Below, one piece after another: positions 1 through 8,739 of a DNA stretch of 64,000 bases. How positions within the stretch are numbered: the first letter of the stretch is position 1; each line of letters begins with the position of its first letter. The stretch covers positions 2,542,001 through 2,606,000 of the forward strand of contig OZ244833.1 of NCBI GenBank assembly GCA_965220535.1. Reading direction: 5' to 3'. A program made the position numbers and the translations under genes. A model generated the notes under the pieces. It did not search any database, had not been told where the DNA came from, and saw nothing but the letters and a program-made list of their open reading frames with translations. Source of the DNA: HK1 sp965220535 (GTDB lineage Bacteria; Pseudomonadota; Gammaproteobacteria; HK1).

Positions 1-559
1 AAGCGAAATCCGAAATCCAAAGATCCGAAACTTGAGCGCCGGGTGCGACGCCAGCAAGACTTAGCATGATCGAAAAGACGAGGCTCGAACCGACGCCGAC
101 GGGCAAGCGAAAAAAAGCGAGGGAGATCGGAAGCGGCGAAGCCTCGTTTCGACAGCGACCGAGCCGACGGCGATCGATCCCCTACCGCTCCTGTGTCGAT
201 CCCGTCCTCATGTCGCCGATCGCTTTTCGCTGTCCGACGAGCCCTGGTTTTGAAGACCCGAAGCGAAGACCCGATTCGAAGACCCGAAGGGATATGCCCC
301 GCAGCCCGATCATGAAAACCTGTTTTCTCGATCACCGTGCCGGGGAAACCCGCCGCCGGAAAATCGGACGATGCCCGCCGATATTCTTCGCGGGCTTTTT
401 TCCCTTCGAACCGGCCTTGTCTGCCGATTCGAGACACCTCGTTTCGGAGTTCGTCGTATTCGATGCCCCCTTCTTTCGCGCTCGCCGTTGGCGCTCACCC
501 TTCGCGATCACCCTTGCGGCGACGAGCCTCGATCGGGAAAATACCCTCCCTTGTGGCCG
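1..559. other. Stretch without a convincing gene
   Basis: Open frames exist here on both strands, but they are Arg- and Pro-rich, overlap each other and have no domain, ribosome site or signal peptide that I recognise. The only element I can support is a terminator-like hairpin near 373-401. The area may be the 3' flank of a gene lying before the window. Confidence 0.4.
373..401 (+). terminator. Candidate intrinsic terminator
   Basis: GCCCGC and GCGGGC form a 6-bp inverted repeat around an 11-nt loop, followed directly by six T. This suits the end of a plus-strand transcript entering from before the window. The stem is short, so confidence is moderate. Confidence 0.4.
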
Positions 560-706
560 ATGCTGATATTGTTCGCTCTCGTCGCCGGGGCTTCGAAAGA
601 GAATTCGAAAAAGAAAGAACGCCGGCGTCAAATCCGTCGCGACGAACGCATCGAGGAATGGCTCGCGAAGATGTCCGAGGACAAAGACCGCGATCGCAAT
701 CCCTAG
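560..706 (+). CDS. Small basic peptide with hydrophobic N-terminus
   Basis: A 48-residue frame starts MLILFALVAGA and continues as a highly charged Lys/Arg/Glu/Asp stretch. This resembles a one-pass small membrane protein with a cytoplasmic charged tail, or a short signal-anchored peptide. It lies just before two other short membrane-type frames (744 and 1081) on the same strand. No family is recognised. The frame may be chance; support is only the hydrophobic-then-charged pattern and its position. Confidence 0.3.
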   Translation: MLILFALVAGASKENSKKKERRRQIRRDERIEEWLAKMSEDKDRDRNP

Positions 707-743
707 CGCCGCTATCGCGACCGACCACTGAACGCGGAACACC

Positions 744-1070
744 ATGACCACGACCATCGGATACACGCTCGCCGGGCTCGGCTTTCTCTTGCTGACCCTC
801 GGTGGCGCCGAAGCGACCGAAGGCGACGCCGAAGCCACGCGATTCGTCGAATACGCGCAATCCGCGAATATTCGACCGCCGATGTCGAAGTGGAGATGGG
901 TGAGAGACGCTCGAATCATCGAGCGTGCAGACAGACGAAACCGGTCGACCTCGACATCGAGAAAGACCGAGTCCCAAAAACAGGCGACGGGAATCGCCGG
1001 TTCGCTCATCGCCGTCATCGTCGTCATCGGTGTCGGCGCCGGGTTCGTGAGTCTGTTCGCTCGGAAATAA
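744..1070 (+). CDS. Small two-helix membrane protein, unknown function
   Basis: The 108-residue product has an N-terminal hydrophobic segment (about residues 5-22, TIGYTLAGLGFLLLTLGGAE) and a second near the C-terminus (about 83-104, GIAGSLIAVIVVIGVGAGF). Between them lies a basic, polar loop. The layout suggests a hairpin inner-membrane protein. Its first residues resemble those of the next short frame at 1081 (MTTTIGYTLAG versus MNTIIRYTLAA), and the sequences just before both ATGs are similar, which suggests an old local duplication. No family is recognised. Confidence 0.45.
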   Translation: MTTTIGYTLAGLGFLLLTLGGAEATEGDAEATRFVEYAQSANIRPPMSKWRWVRDARIIERADRRNRSTSTSRKTESQKQATGIAGSLIAVIVVIGVGAGFVSLFARK

Positions 1071-1080
1071 GGACACCACG

Positions 1081-1173
1081 ATGAACACGATCATCCGCTA
1101 CACGCTCGCAGCCGGCTTCATCGCGCGGTCTTTGCTCGTGTTCGCATCGTACGAATCGTACGAGCGTCGATAA
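1081..1173 (+). CDS. Thirty-residue membrane peptide
   Basis: A short frame starting MNTIIRYTLAAGFIARSLLV, ending in a polar ESYERR tail. It begins 10 bases after the stop of the preceding small membrane gene. Its N-terminus resembles that gene's N-terminus, so it may be a truncated duplicate or a genuine small membrane peptide. It is too short for homology from sight alone, hence low confidence. Confidence 0.3.
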   Translation: MNTIIRYTLAAGFIARSLLVFASYESYERR

Positions 1174-1331
1174 TATGTTCGCGTCCGGCAAAGGGCTTTT
1201 CAGCGCCCCCTTCGTCTCCTTGGGCGAGGGAGCGAGATTCGAAGCCCCCCATCGCTTCTTCTGCGAAGCGCCGGCGTGATCCTCTTTCGCCCGCCGATCC
1301 CTCTCGCCCTTCATTCGATACCCGAAAACGC

Positions 1332-3044
1332 ATGCCATCTGCACATCACGAGGCGCGCCGTCGCCGTCATCCCGGATCCGGTCGCGGAAGCGCTCGCCCC
1401 TTTCCGAAGGGCCGACAGGTCGACCCCGAAGCCTTGGCGGAGATCCGCGATCTGCTCGGCGACCGCCCGCGTCGACGCGACCTGCTGATCGAGCACCTGC
1501 ACCTGATCCAGGATAAATATCATTGCATCGCCGCCGCTCACCTCGCCGCCTTGGCCCAGGAGATGCGCTTGCCGATGGCGGAGGTCTTCGAAGTCGCCAC
1601 CTTCTACGCCCATTTCGACGTTCTGCGCGAGGACGAGCCTCCGCCGCCGGCGATAACGGTGCGGGTTTGCGACAGTCTCTCGTGCGAGTTGGCCGGTGCC
1701 AAAGCCCTGCTCGATGGACTGCCGGCTTCGCTCGCGGCGCGGGCGAGGGTGGTTCGCGCTCCCTGCATGGGTCGTTGCGACCGGGCTCCGGTGGTCGAGG
1801 TCGGCCATCGCCACGTCGATCATGCGGACGAGGCATCGATCCGGGCGGTCGTCGATTCCGGCGATTTCGCGCCCCGAATCCCCGATTACCGCCCCTTGCA
1901 AGCCTATTGCGACGATGGCGGCTACAGCCTTTTGCGTCGCTGCTTGGCAGGCGAGATCGATTTCGAGGAGATCGTCGGGGCGCTCGACGAAGCCGGGCTT
2001 CGAGGATTGGGCGGCGCCGGATTTCCCACCGGCCGCAAATGGCGGATCGTGCGCGGCTTCCCCGCCCCGAGATCGATGGCGGTGAATGCCGACGAGGGCG
2101 AGCCGGGCACTTTCAAGGATCGCCATTATCTGGAAAGCGATCCGCATCGTTTTCTCGAAGGGATGCTCGTCGCCGCTTGGGCCGTCGAGGCCCAAGAGGT
2201 CTATCTCTATCTGCGCGACGAATACCCCTTCATCCGGGAATTGCTGCTGCGCGAAATCGAAAAACTCGAAGGCGCAGGGCTCAGCCGCCATACCCGCATT
2301 CATCTACGGCGCGGTGCCGGGGCCTATATTTGCGGCGAGGAGTCCTCGATGATCGAATCGATCGAGGGCAAGCGCGGCCTGCCGCGTCACCGCCCCCCTT
2401 ATGTGGCCGAGAAAGGAATTTTCGGTCGTCCCACGCTGGTGCAGAACGTCGAAACCCTCTACTGGATTCGCGATATCGTCGAAAAAGGCCCGCAGTGGTT
2501 CAATACCCAAGGACGCAACGGCGGCAAGGGTCTTAGGAGCTATTCGGTTTCCGGGCGCATCGCATCCCCCGGGGTCAAACTGGCGCCGGCGGGGATCACC
2601 CTGCGCGAGCTCGTCGACGAGTTCTGCGGCGGCATGCTCGCCGGACATCGCCTGCGCGGCTATCTGCCCGGCGGGGCTTCGGGCGGCATCTTGCCGGCCT
2701 CGATGGCGGATCTGCCCCTCGAATTCGGGACCTTGGAAAAGCACGGCTGTTTCGTCGGCTCCCATGCGGTGGTGGTGCTCTCGGATCGAGACGATATGAA
2801 GGCGGTGGCCCTCAACCTGATGCGCTTTTTCGAAGACGAGAGTTGCGGGCAGTGCACGCCTTGTCGCGTGGGAACGGCCAAGGCGGTGCGCCTGATGGAC
2901 AAGGACAGTTGGGACGAGGCCCTGTTGGAGGAGCTCGGTCAGGTCATGAGCGACGCCTCGATTTGCGGTCTCGGGCAGGCGGCGGCCAATCCCTTGAACG
3001 CCGTGCTGCGATATTTTCGGGAAGAGGCGGGGCTTTCCCGCTAG
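1332..3044 (+). CDS. NAD-dependent formate dehydrogenase beta subunit (NuoE-NuoF fusion)
   Basis: This is the diaphorase subunit that passes electrons from formate oxidation to NAD+. Residues about 30-170 form a NuoE/thioredoxin-like domain with the [2Fe-2S] ligands C113, C118, C145 and C149 (CDSLSC and APCMGRC). Residues about 200-570 are NuoF-like: a Gly-rich flavin/NAD region (GLGGAGFPTGRKW), then GAGAYICGEESS, then the [4Fe-4S] ligands of SCGQCTPCR near 505-511 plus a later Cys near 545. The 570-residue length and E-F fusion match the beta subunit of the cytoplasmic formate dehydrogenase known from Methylobacterium (FDH1 type). The catalytic subunit follows at 3207. The basic first 25 residues may not be translated; a later start is possible. 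Confidence 0.93.
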   Translation: MPSAHHEARRRRHPGSGRGSARPFPKGRQVDPEALAEIRDLLGDRPRRRDLLIEHLHLIQDKYHCIAAAHLAALAQEMRLPMAEVFEVATFYAHFDVLREDEPPPPAITVRVCDSLSCELAGAKALLDGLPASLAARARVVRAPCMGRCDRAPVVEVGHRHVDHADEASIRAVVDSGDFAPRIPDYRPLQAYCDDGGYSLLRRCLAGEIDFEEIVGALDEAGLRGLGGAGFPTGRKWRIVRGFPAPRSMAVNADEGEPGTFKDRHYLESDPHRFLEGMLVAAWAVEAQEVYLYLRDEYPFIRELLLREIEKLEGAGLSRHTRIHLRRGAGAYICGEESSMIESIEGKRGLPRHRPPYVAEKGIFGRPTLVQNVETLYWIRDIVEKGPQWFNTQGRNGGKGLRSYSVSGRIASPGVKLAPAGITLRELVDEFCGGMLAGHRLRGYLPGGASGGILPASMADLPLEFGTLEKHGCFVGSHAVVVLSDRDDMKAVALNLMRFFEDESCGQCTPCRVGTAKAVRLMDKDSWDEALLEELGQVMSDASICGLGQAAANPLNAVLRYFREEAGLSR

Positions 3045-3080
3045 ATGCGCCATTCGGCAGCCCTTCGTCGGGATGCCTGG

Positions 3081-3171
3081 TTTTCATGACGCTTTTTTCA
3101 TGGCGCTTTTTCATGGCACTGTTTCATGGCGCTTTTTCATGCCATGTTTCATGCCATTTTTTCATGGCCAT
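3081..3171 (+). repeat. Short tandem repeat, TTTTCATGGC-like, about seven units
   Basis: Seven imperfect units of 12-14 bases, each containing TTTCATG followed by GC- or AC-rich bases, fill most of the gap between the two formate dehydrogenase genes. The run is pyrimidine-rich and unlike its neighbours. It may act on the messenger between the subunits or be a slippage-generated spacer; nothing shows which. Confidence 0.8.
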
Positions 3172-3206
3172 AGCCGACGGATGCAAAGCAGCGGGAAGAT
3201 CGCCTG

Positions 3207-6002
3207 ATGCCCCCAACAAACGAATCGACACACGAATCGACAAGCGAAACGATACGCTTCACCCTTGACGGACGTTCGGTCGACGCCCGTTCCGGCGAGA
3301 CCATCTGGCAAGTCGCGCAGCGTATCGGCACCGACATCCCCCATCTTTGTCATGCCGACGAACCCGGCTATCGCCCCGACGGCAATTGCCGCGCGTGCAT
3401 GGTCGAGATCGAGGGCGAGCGCACCCTCGCCCCTTCCTGTCAGCGCCAGGTCGCGCCCGGGATCGAGGTGCGCACCGGCAGCGAGCGCGCCGCCTTCTCG
3501 CGCCGGATGGTGATGGAACTCCTGCTTGCGGATCAGCCCCCTCGCGAGCGCGCCCACCACCAAGACGCCAAGATCTGGCAATGGGCCGAGCGTCTCGACC
3601 TCTCGGGCAGCCGCTTTCCCGCCCGTTCGTCGCTCCCTCCCGATGCCAGCCATCCGGCGATGCGGGTGCAGCTCGATGCCTGCATCCACTGCAATCTTTG
3701 TGTCCGCGCCTGCCGCGAAGTGCAGGTCAACGACGTGATCGGCATGGCGGGGCGCGGCTCCGATGCGAAGATCGTCTTCGATTTCGACGATCCGATGGGG
3801 CAAAGCACCTGCGTCGCCTGCGGGGAATGCGTGCAGGCCTGTCCGACCGGGGCTTTGATGGAGGCCAACTTGGTGGACGAGGCCGGTTTGGACCGCCGCC
3901 TGAAACTCGACGAGGTCGACAGCGTTTGCCCCTATTGCGGGGTCGGTTGTCAGATCACCTACCAGTTGCGGGAGAACCGGATCGAGGCGGTGCAGGGTCG
4001 CGACGGACCCGCCAACCGCAAACGCTTATGCGTCAAGGGTCGCTTCGGCTTCGATTATGTCGCCCACCCCCATCGCCTGACCGCTCCTTTGGTTCGGCGC
4101 GAGGGCGTTCCCAAAACCGCCGATTGCGAGGTCGATCCCGCCGACCCCTCCACCCATTTCCGCACCGCGAGCTGGGAAGAGGCTCTCGATCGCGCCGCCG
4201 CCGGTTTCGTCGCCATCCGCGAGCGCGAGGGCTCGGCGGCCCTGTCCGGTTTCGGCTCCGCCAAGGGTTCGAACGAGGAGGCCTATCTCGTCCAAAAACT
4301 GGTACGCCAGGGTTTCGGCACCAACAACGTCGATCACTGCACCCGCCTTTGCCATGCCTCCTCGGTGGCCGCGCTGCTCGAGGGGATCGGCTCCGGAGCG
4401 GTAACCGCGCCCTTCACCGCTTGCGAGGAGTCCGATGTCATCATCGTGATCGGGGCCAACCCGGTCGAGAACCATCCGGTCGCGGCCACCTTCTTCAAGC
4501 AGGCGGCCAAGCGTTCGACCCTGATCGTGATGGACCCTCGCGGCCAATCCCTGCGCCGCCACGCCACGCATATGCTGCAGTTCAAGCCCGGCACCGATGT
4601 CGCCTTGCTCAACGCCCTGCTCAACGTCATCGTCACCGAGGAACTCTTCGATCGGCAATATATCGAGGCTCGGGTCTCGGGTTTCGAATCCCTCGCGCGC
4701 CATATCCGGGATTTCACGCCGGAGGAGATGGCTCCGATCTGCGGCATCGATGCCGATCTTTTGCGCGAGGTCGCCCGCACTTATGCCCGCGCCGAGCGGG
4801 GGATCATCTTCTGGGGGATGGGGGTCTCGCAACATACCCACGGCACCGACAACGCCCGCTGCCTGATCGCCTTGTCGATGATCACCGGGCATGTCGGTCG
4901 CCCGGGCACCGGGCTGCATCCCTTGCGGGGCCAGAACAACGTGCAAGGCGCATCGGATGCCGGGCTGATCCCGATGGTCTTTCCCGATTACCAATCGGTG
5001 GAGAGCGAGGAGATCCGCGCTCGCTTCGAGGATCTTTGGGGAAGGGCGCTCGATGCCGAACGCGGTCTGACGGTGGTCGAGATCATGGATGCGGTCCATG
5101 CGGGAACGATCAAGGGCATGTACGTCATGGGCGAAAACCCCGCGATGTCGGATCCGGATGTCGAGCATGCCCGCGCCGGGCTCGCCCGCTTGGAACACCT
5201 CGTGGTGCAGGATATCTTCCTGACCGAAACCGCCTTCCATGCGGATGTGGTGCTGCCGGCCTCGGCCTGGCCGGAGAAGGACGGGACGGTTACCAACACC
5301 AATCGTCAGGTGCAGATGGGGCGCGCCGCCCTCGCCTTGCCCGGCGAGGCCCGTCAGGACTGGTGGATCATCCAAGAGATCGCCCGCCGCATCGGTCTTG
5401 ACTGGCAATATCGAGGACCGGCCGAGGTATTCGCCGAAATGCAAGGGGTGATGCCCTCGCTCGACAATATTTCCTGGGATCGGCTGCGCACCGAAAGCGC
5501 GGTCACTTATCCTTGCCCCGCTCCGGATCGCCCGGGGATGGATATCGTCTTCGGCGAGGGCTTTCCGACGCCGGACGGGCGTTCGCGGCTCGTACCGGCC
5601 TCGATCGTCCCCCCCGACGAGCAGCCGGACGAGGAATACCCGATGGTTCTGACCACCGGTCGGCAACTCGAGCATTGGCATACCGGCGCGATGACCCGCC
5701 GCGCCGATATGCTGGATCGCTTGGAGCCCGAAGCCGTGGCCAGCGTTTCCCCGGCCGATTTGCGCAAGTTGGGGATCGCCGCCGGCGATCTCGTGCGGGT
5801 GGCGACGAGGCGAGGGGAGATCTCGCTCAAGGCGAGGGCCGATACCGCGGTGCCTCCCGGCATCGTTTTCATCCCATTTTGCTACGCCGAGGCCTCCGCC
5901 AATCGATTGACCAATCCGGCCCTCGATCCTTTCGGTAAGATACCGGAGTTCAAATATTGCGCCGCGAGACTCGAGGCGATGTCGAAGGCGATGTCAGGCT
6001 GA
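3207..6002 (+). CDS. fdhA: Formate dehydrogenase catalytic (alpha) subunit, Mo/W-bis-MGD
   Basis: This subunit oxidises formate to CO2 and feeds electrons to the NAD-reducing beta subunit encoded just upstream. Domains in order: a NuoG-like [2Fe-2S] domain (C48, C61, C64, C78), two ferredoxin-like [4Fe-4S] clusters (CIHCNLCVRAC near 159-169; CVACGECVQACP near 202-212), and the molybdopterin oxidoreductase domain with its own cluster (C241, C244, C248, C275). By alignment with the formate dehydrogenase motif, C382-H383 in TRLCHAS is the metal-ligating Cys/His pair, so this is a Cys enzyme, not a selenocysteine one. A C-terminal MGD-binding domain starts near 810. Length is 931 residues. Whether the metal is Mo or W cannot be read from sequence. 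Confidence 0.95.
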   Translation: MPPTNESTHESTSETIRFTLDGRSVDARSGETIWQVAQRIGTDIPHLCHADEPGYRPDGNCRACMVEIEGERTLAPSCQRQVAPGIEVRTGSERAAFSRRMVMELLLADQPPRERAHHQDAKIWQWAERLDLSGSRFPARSSLPPDASHPAMRVQLDACIHCNLCVRACREVQVNDVIGMAGRGSDAKIVFDFDDPMGQSTCVACGECVQACPTGALMEANLVDEAGLDRRLKLDEVDSVCPYCGVGCQITYQLRENRIEAVQGRDGPANRKRLCVKGRFGFDYVAHPHRLTAPLVRREGVPKTADCEVDPADPSTHFRTASWEEALDRAAAGFVAIREREGSAALSGFGSAKGSNEEAYLVQKLVRQGFGTNNVDHCTRLCHASSVAALLEGIGSGAVTAPFTACEESDVIIVIGANPVENHPVAATFFKQAAKRSTLIVMDPRGQSLRRHATHMLQFKPGTDVALLNALLNVIVTEELFDRQYIEARVSGFESLARHIRDFTPEEMAPICGIDADLLREVARTYARAERGIIFWGMGVSQHTHGTDNARCLIALSMITGHVGRPGTGLHPLRGQNNVQGASDAGLIPMVFPDYQSVESEEIRARFEDLWGRALDAERGLTVVEIMDAVHAGTIKGMYVMGENPAMSDPDVEHARAGLARLEHLVVQDIFLTETAFHADVVLPASAWPEKDGTVTNTNRQVQMGRAALALPGEARQDWWIIQEIARRIGLDWQYRGPAEVFAEMQGVMPSLDNISWDRLRTESAVTYPCPAPDRPGMDIVFGEGFPTPDGRSRLVPASIVPPDEQPDEEYPMVLTTGRQLEHWHTGAMTRRADMLDRLEPEAVASVSPADLRKLGIAAGDLVRVATRRGEISLKARADTAVPPGIVFIPFCYAEASANRLTNPALDPFGKIPEFKYCAARLEAMSKAMSG

Positions 6003-6028
6003 TGTCGGGGTGAACGAGGGTCTCGAAT

Positions 6029-6064
6029 CGACTCGATAATCGACCCGATAACCGACCCGATAAC
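6029..6064 (+). repeat. Three tandem 12-bp units before a secreted-protein gene
   Basis: CGACTCGATAAT is followed by two identical CGACCCGATAAC units, ending 14 bases before the ATG at 6079. Such short direct repeats close to a start could vary spacing upstream of the gene, but no promoter element is obvious. Confidence 0.75.
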
Positions 6065-6078
6065 CAAAGAGGAAGGGC

Positions 6079-6738
6079 ATGAGCATCCGAACGTTCTTTT
6101 TTCTCGCCGCTTTTTGCTGTGCCGGCAGCGCTTGGGCCGCCAGCGTGATGCAGGTGCAATTCCCCGAACTCGTCGACGATGCCGAGAAGATCGCGGTGGG
6201 GAAGGTGCAAAGCATCGAAACCCGCTACGACGCCGCCCAAGGCGGCGCCCCGGTTACGCACGTGCGCTTCGACTCGCTTCGATGGTGGAAAGGCGGCGAC
6301 GGCGAGCGCACGATCACCTTGGAATATCTCGGCGGCAAGATGCCCGACGGGACGATGACCGAGGTCGTGGGGATGCCCGCATTCCGCATCGGGGAGGAGC
6401 ATCTCCTCTTTTGGAAAGACGGCCGCCGATACGTCAACCCCTTCGTGGGATGGTGGCAGGGTCATTACAAGGTCGAAGTCAATCAAGCGGGACAATCGGT
6501 GGTGCTATGGCCACGAAGGATGAACCCGGCATCGCCGGAAACCGACGACGATCCATCCGATGATGCATCGTCGAGCGCCGATCGATCCCAATCGCATTCC
6601 CACGGCGGCACCACCCATTCTCATTCCTCCCGCCGTACCTTGAGCGCCGCCCTCGCGGCCTCCAAGGGCGATGAGCCGGTCGAGGAAACGCTCCTCGATA
6701 CGCTGAAAGAGCGGGTGCTATCCGAAATGGAGAAATGA
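6079..6738 (+). CDS. Secreted protein of unknown function with His-rich tail
   Basis: The 219-residue product begins with a clear signal peptide (MSIRTFFFLAAFCCAGSAWA, cut before ASVMQ), so it is exported. The mature part starts with a beta-rich segment concerning 'DAEKIAVGKVQSI' and 'RIGEEHLLFW', reminiscent of small periplasmic proteins found in several proteobacteria. It ends in a Ser/Asp/His tract (SHSHGGTTHSHS) that could bind metal. The ATG has a GAGG-type ribosome site 10 bases upstream. Function unknown; metal binding is inference from the His pattern alone. Confidence 0.75.
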   Translation: MSIRTFFFLAAFCCAGSAWAASVMQVQFPELVDDAEKIAVGKVQSIETRYDAAQGGAPVTHVRFDSLRWWKGGDGERTITLEYLGGKMPDGTMTEVVGMPAFRIGEEHLLFWKDGRRYVNPFVGWWQGHYKVEVNQAGQSVVLWPRRMNPASPETDDDPSDDASSSADRSQSHSHGGTTHSHSSRRTLSAALAASKGDEPVEETLLDTLKERVLSEMEK

Positions 6739-6823
6739 AGGGATTCCTCGGGCGGATGACCGTGGATATTTTTTCCGATGCTGACGATCGATCTTGCGAA
6801 CCGACCGATCGAGCGATCCGATC

Positions 6824-7891
6824 ATGAGCGATACCGATACCGCAACGCTGATCGAGATAAGAGCGGCGGTCAACAAATGGCTGATGGCGAATTTCACGAC
6901 GCATCGGGAATATCTTTGCCACCGTCGCCCCCTTCGCGATCCCGAATCCGGCGGGTGGCTCGTGAAGTTGGCGACCAAGCACGTCAAGGGTCGCACCATC
7001 CACCTCGGCACGCTGGCCCTCGACGAGAGCGGAGCCGTCGTTCGCGCGGACGATCCTGCCCGCATCGCTCGCGAGATGGATCGGATGCTTCTAAGCGAGA
7101 TCGAGAACAAGCGATTCGACGATCGCATCGATGGCCCCGGCTATCGTTTTTCCAAAGGCGACGGGGTGGAAGCGGCAAAGCGATTGGCGAAGGGCTCGGT
7201 CGATCTGCTGTTGACGGATCCGCCTTACGGCATCAGCACCCCTTACGGTTGCGAAAGCCAAATCCCGCGGCGCTTGCGCACGAACGGACGCGACTTCATC
7301 ATGCCCAAGGGCAATTTCGGTGATTGGGACAAAGAGATCGATCCCAAGACATGGCTGGATATCGTTCTTTCGAGGGTATCGGGATGGGTCGTGAGTTTTT
7401 GCGCCCAAGCCCAAATCGGCGCTTATCAGGATTGCTTGCGAGCACATCGATTCGTCGCGATCGGCACCCTCGTATGGCAAAAGACGAATCCGGTTCCCTT
7501 CAACGCCAAACACAAACCGGTCAACGCTTGGGAGGCGGTCGTCGTCGGCAAGCGGCCGGGCGCCGAGTTTTACGGCGACGGCGTCGTCCATAATGTCTTC
7601 AAGCATCAATCGCCATCCCCCCAAATCCGTATTCATCCGACGCAAAAGCCGATCGGCTTGCTCTATCGATTCGTGGAGATGTTCAGTGCCCGAGGGGATA
7701 CGGTTTTCGATCCCTTCGCCGGCAGCGGCAGCACCTTGATCGCCGCCGTGCGCGCCGAGCGAAAGGCCATCGGATACGAGGCTTGCGAGAAAATCTATCA
7801 AGCGGCATGCGAGCGCATCAAAGGCGAGATTTCGCCGGCAAAGCCGAACGAGCATGAATCGGAGAATCGAATCGTCGGCTGCGGCTTGTAG
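6824..7891 (+). CDS. DNA methyltransferase, beta-class amino-methyltransferase
   Basis: A 355-residue methylase. The catalytic motif DPPYGIS lies near residue 134, before the S-adenosylmethionine motif FAGSGSTL near 303; this order is typical of beta-class N4-cytosine or N6-adenine DNA methyltransferases. HPTQKP precedes the second motif, as usual in this family. About 110 N-terminal residues come before the first catalytic motif and probably form an accessory domain. No restriction enzyme is adjacent, so it may be an orphan epigenetic methylase. ATG at 6824 is preferred over a TTG 30 bases upstream. Confidence 0.88.
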   Translation: MSDTDTATLIEIRAAVNKWLMANFTTHREYLCHRRPLRDPESGGWLVKLATKHVKGRTIHLGTLALDESGAVVRADDPARIAREMDRMLLSEIENKRFDDRIDGPGYRFSKGDGVEAAKRLAKGSVDLLLTDPPYGISTPYGCESQIPRRLRTNGRDFIMPKGNFGDWDKEIDPKTWLDIVLSRVSGWVVSFCAQAQIGAYQDCLRAHRFVAIGTLVWQKTNPVPFNAKHKPVNAWEAVVVGKRPGAEFYGDGVVHNVFKHQSPSPQIRIHPTQKPIGLLYRFVEMFSARGDTVFDPFAGSGSTLIAAVRAERKAIGYEACEKIYQAACERIKGEISPAKPNEHESENRIVGCGL

Positions 7892-8148
7892 TCGATAGGC
7901 CAAGGAGCGAAGGGGCCAAGACGAGAAAAGAATCTTGCCGACACGGCGATCTCGCCTCTCTCGGCATGATGTCGGGAAGGACGACGCTTTCTTTGCGCTT
8001 TTTCGATACGAGATGCCAAGTGTCCGGAAAGGTGTCCGAAAAGGGCGCTTCGCTTGCCCTTCGGCGATGACCGCCGGGATTGCCGGGATCGCCGGCATAG
8101 CCGGATCAGGACGGGCTTTGGATAACGAGAACCGGAAGGATATTTTCG

Positions 8149-8610
8149 ATGAGTCAGACCGCAGCCGCCGCGCCGACGCCGGCATTCGACCTGAAAGACC
8201 CCTCTTCCTACGGGCATTGGACGACGATCACCATCCGCTTCGCCGACGAAGATCGCATGGGCCACGTCAACAACTCCGCCTATTCGGTATGGGTCGAGGC
8301 CGCCCGAGTGCCCCTTTTCATGCATTTTATGCAGGACACTCCGAAGTGGCTCGATACCGTGCTCGCTCGGCAGACGATCAACTTCTGGGAAGAGACCAAC
8401 TATCCCGGGGAGGTCCGGGTGGGTGGCCGACTCGTCGCGGTGGGGAATCGTTCCGTGCAATCGGCCTACGCCGTCTTTCGCGACGACCGTTGTCTGGCGA
8501 GCGCCGAATGCGTCAATGTCTTTTTCGATCACCGCAGCCGTCGGTCGACGGATCCGACCCCCGAGCTTCGCGCGGCGATGATCGAAGCCATCGCCCGCCC
8601 TCGTTCTTGA
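8149..8610 (+). CDS. Acyl-CoA thioesterase, hotdog (4HBT) family
   Basis: The 153-residue product shows the YbgC/4HBT hallmark RFADEDRMGHVNNSAY near residues 30-45; the Asp in that motif is the usual catalytic residue. It probably hydrolyses acyl-CoA thioesters in the cytoplasm. The size is right for the family. The first 20 residues are Ala/Pro-rich and may be disordered. Nothing close by names the substrate; the next gene belongs to C1 metabolism. Confidence 0.88.
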   Translation: MSQTAAAAPTPAFDLKDPSSYGHWTTITIRFADEDRMGHVNNSAYSVWVEAARVPLFMHFMQDTPKWLDTVLARQTINFWEETNYPGEVRVGGRLVAVGNRSVQSAYAVFRDDRCLASAECVNVFFDHRSRRSTDPTPELRAAMIEAIARPRS

Positions 8611-8739
8611 AAAACGAAGCGTTTCGTCGATCTCGACGCATGACGAGCCTCGATCGATTCGCCGCCGCCCTCCGATCAAGGCTCGCTCTTTCGCGAAACT
8701 GAGTCGTTTCGAAGCCCATCCGCTCGAAGGGAAAAAACC

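Noticed and set aside
66..566. Plus-strand frame of 166 codons at the window start
   Set aside because: Arg/Pro-rich, no ribosome site, overlaps other equally open frames and a terminator-like hairpin.
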